This document shows, one piece after another, positions 32,868 to 34,396 of a DNA stretch of 34,396 bases (position 1 is the first letter of the stretch; every line of letters starts with the position of its first letter). This DNA comes from an uncultured Bacteroidales bacterium (GTDB taxonomy: Bacteria > Bacteroidota > Bacteroidia > Bacteroidales > P3). The notes beneath the pieces are model-generated. The model saw only the letters and a program-made list of their open reading frames with translations, was not told where the DNA came from and searched no databases. The DNA lies in the NCBI GenBank assembly GCA_900318665.1, contig ONLQ01000021.1, positions 1 to 34,396 of the forward strand, read 5' to 3'. A program made the translations under genes and the position numbers.

Positions 32868-33317
32868 ATGATTGAAAGAGTTGTAATACAAACCAATAGT
32901 TCAGGATTTGCCGATACCGAGGCATTTGTTGAGCATGTATGCGACCATTTCGGTATCACTTTTGAGTTTGGTATCGTTTCGTCATCTGTTTTATCGGCAG
33001 TTGCCGCCATCAGTCATATGCAAGACGATGCGCAGTTGGCTATAGAGATGGGGGAGTGTGAAGGAGGCGTCTATTGTAAGATTTCTTCCGAGAGCCCTAT
33101 TCCGGCCGACCTTTTGTCATCGGAGTTGCCCGACGAGCCAGACATGATAAAGGATAATGCTTTCACTATTCATTGTCTTGCCGATTTGGTTACTGTTAGC
33201 GATGACAACAAAACGTTGCGCATGGATTTTATCCTGCAGGGTGTGGCATCGCCGTATGCTTGCCAGCGTCAGCAGACCTTGAAAAAATATTTTGCTTCAC
33301 GTGTTGTCGAGGCATAA
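32868..33317 (+). CDS. Small cytoplasmic protein, possible degenerate GHKL/anti-sigma-regulator fold
   Basis: A 149-residue protein without signal peptide or membrane segment. The order of segments resembles a histidine-kinase-like ATPase of the anti-sigma (RsbW) type. A first helix reads TEAFVEHVCDHFGI, a second LSAVAAISHM stands where EAVTNAIxH is expected, then VYCKISSESPIP in place of the DxGxG strand, and AFTIHCLADLVTVSDDNKTLRMDFIL as the closing helix and strand. The ATP-contacting Asn and Gly residues are missing, so it may not bind ATP. I recall small ATP-binding proteins beside ybeY in related genomes. Confidence in the fold is low; the gene itself is well supported by its promoter and terminator. 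Confidence 0.65.
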   Translation: MIERVVIQTNSSGFADTEAFVEHVCDHFGITFEFGIVSSSVLSAVAAISHMQDDAQLAIEMGECEGGVYCKISSESPIPADLLSSELPDEPDMIKDNAFTIHCLADLVTVSDDNKTLRMDFILQGVASPYACQRQQTLKKYFASRVVEA

Positions 33318-33340
33318 CATCTTAAACCCAAATAAAGCCC

Positions 33341-33379
33341 AGGCGAGCAACCCTACCGTTGGTCGCCTTTTATTTTTTT
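33341..33379 (+). terminator. Rho-independent terminator after the GHKL-like gene
   Basis: AGGCGAGCAAC pairs with GTTGGTCGCCT (one mismatch) around a CCTACC loop and is followed by a long T-rich tail (TTATTTTTTTG). It lies 24 bases after the stop codon. Confidence 0.9.
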
Positions 33380-33665
33380 GTTTCTAAACGACACTTTTTT
33401 TTATTGTCCCGTTTGTCCTATGCCTTTCTGTCAAAACCTCTTTCATAAGTCATTTTGTCTGCCTTGGGGTAGTATGGTTGGCGGTTGGAATGAAAATAGC
33501 GTAGCCAGAATAAGGAATAGTTGGTTGATTGTTTGTCTATCAAATTGATGTATAATTGATTATGTTGGTTTGATGGCAAACAGGATTTTTGTTCAGAAAA
33601 ATTAAAATAAGCCATTCTCGTTATTTTTTAACCTATCGGGGCATTGTAATACTAACAAAAACATT
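33380..33665. other. Intergenic region before ybeY with no gene seen
   Basis: About 285 bases between the terminator and ybeY. A 65-codon minus-strand frame here has no recognisable start context or domain and was not annotated. No perfect TAnnTTTG element was seen close to ybeY, so its promoter is unassigned. Confidence 0.4.
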
Positions 33666-34088
33666 ATGGCAATAACTTTTGCATATCAAAAAGAGGATTT
33701 CGAACTGAATGAGGTCTCAAAGATTAGAAAGTGGATTACCTCGGTTGTCCAGAAACAGGGCTGCCGTGTTGGAAGCATAGGCTATCTTTTTTGTAGTGAC
33801 GATTACCTCTTGGAGGCAAATATAAAATATCTGAACCACGATACGCTGACGGACATTATTACTTTCGACTATGTGGAGGGTGGTGTTGTGTCGGGCGACA
33901 TAATGATAAGCGTGGATAGGGTAGGGGAGAACGCCTCCATCTTCGGAGTGCCATTTGAGCAGGAGTTGCACCGTGTCATCATTCATGGCATACTGCACTT
34001 GCTGGGGCAGGGCGATAAGTCGGACGAAGAGGCCGTGCAGATGAGGAGTAAGGAAGAGGCTGCCTTACAACTTTGGCAGACAATGTAA
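33666..34088 (+). CDS. ybeY: YbeY endoribonuclease, third zinc ligand His replaced by Asp
   Basis: A 140-residue protein of the YbeY (UPF0054) metalloenzyme family, which acts in 16S rRNA 3'-end maturation and ribosome quality control. Typical parts are the [33 protein letters not shown] core and SGDIMIS. The zinc motif here is [11 protein letters not shown] (107-117). It keeps His107 and His111 but has Asp117 where E. coli has the third His of HGxLHLxGYDH. It is followed after 56 bases by mnmG, so the two are probably co-transcribed. Confidence 0.92.
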   Translation: MAITFAYQKEDFELNEVSKIRKWITSVVQKQGCRVGSIGYLFCSDDYLLEANIKYLNHDTLTDIITFDYVEGGVVSGDIMISVDRVGENASIFGVPFEQELHRVIIHGILHLLGQGDKSDEEAVQMRSKEEAALQLWQTM

Positions 34089-34144
34089 TAGGCTGTTTGT
34101 TCCTTGTGAAACAAACAAGATTATACGACGAAAAACAGAATACT

Positions 34145-34396
34145 ATGAAATGGGAGAGTTATGATGTTGTTGTAGTAGGTGGCGGACACGCTGGTGCGGA
34201 AGCCGCTGCCGCTGCTGCTCATCTGGGTTGTAGTACGCTGCTTGTGACGCAGAACATTGAGACCATCTGCCAGATGTCGTGCAATCCGGCTATGGGCGGA
34301 GTTGCCAAAGGGCAGATAGTTCGTGAGGTTGATGCCCTCGGCGGATTGTCGGGCATTGTGACAGACCACGCCATGATACAGTTCCGTATGCTCAAT
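34145..34396 (+). CDS. mnmG: MnmG (GidA) tRNA uridine 5-carboxymethylaminomethyl modification enzyme, 3'-truncated
   Basis: The first 84 codons of the gene; the window ends inside it. The N-terminus [24 protein letters not shown] is the FAD-binding GGGHAG fold (12-17). [35 protein letters not shown] is a hallmark of MnmG. With MnmE it modifies the wobble uridine of several tRNAs. The ATG at 34145 gives the standard short N-terminus. mnmG is often found near the replication origin in bacteria. Confidence 0.95.
   Translation, partial: MKWESYDVVVVGGGHAGAEAAAAAAHLGCSTLLVTQNIETICQMSCNPAMGGVAKGQIVREVDALGGLSGIVTDHAMIQFRMLN

Noticed and set aside
33294-33309. A second parS-like site (GCTTCACGTGTTGT)
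   Set aside because: Only the left half and centre match; the right half differs at several positions, and it lies within coding sequence.
33418-33615. A 65-codon minus-strand frame upstream of ybeY
   Set aside because: No start context, promoter or recognisable domain was found; the composition is like the surrounding noncoding DNA.

Overview
The window looks like a chromosomal segment from a member of the Bacteroidales (Bacteroidota). Reasons: genes are preceded by the phylum's -7 element (TAnnTTTG) instead of Shine-Dalgarno sequences; lineage families such as DUF4290 and DUF4175 are present; there is a Bacteroides-type serine palmitoyltransferase; MurA carries Asp where most bacteria have the catalytic Cys; and several proteins look like outer-membrane barrels. 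The genus cannot be fixed from the sequence alone. No tRNA, rRNA, CRISPR array, transposase or phage gene was seen.

Layout. 1-1125: the 3' end of an OmpA-family gene, its terminator, and a 9-bp tandem repeat. 1126-5757 (minus): phosphohexomutase, a PorV/PorQ-like protein and a helix-hairpin-helix protein fused to a predicted barrel, packed end to end. 5758-7128: promoter region, a structured RNA (RNA-1), a small secreted protein and a hairpin. 7129-15463 (minus): a long tightly packed run of secreted protein, DUF4290, murA, PHP phosphatase, purB and an MsbA-like ABC exporter, with comM downstream. 15640-18078 (minus): nadA, a YbaK/ProX-type editing protein and an RluA-type pseudouridine synthase, with a perfect 16-bp parS palindrome between the last two. 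18755-19962 (plus): rpiB-deoC. 20049-23898 (plus): spt, a GNAT-like N-acyltransferase candidate and three small envelope or membrane proteins, a probable sphingolipid locus. 23994-25986 (minus): an SDR oxidoreductase and a DUF4143 ATPase. 26553-27739 (minus): an AT-rich cassette with a second copy of the structured RNA (RNA-2), a secreted Asn-rich protein and a four-helix membrane protein. 27859-34396: DUF4175 protein, a TerB-like membrane protein, YraN (minus), a GHKL-like protein, ybeY and the start of mnmG.

The most unusual observation is the pair of structured RNAs (about 6199-6383 plus, 27545-27725 minus). They share their 5' edge, apical domain and 3' edge, fold into long interrupted rods, follow -7 elements, end in U-runs, and each lies just upstream, on the same strand, of an AT-rich gene for a short secreted protein. 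They could be a 6S-like or Bacteroidales-specific RNA family, or a leader element attached to secreted-protein cassettes. All functional statements are inferred from reading the sequence; no database search was run.
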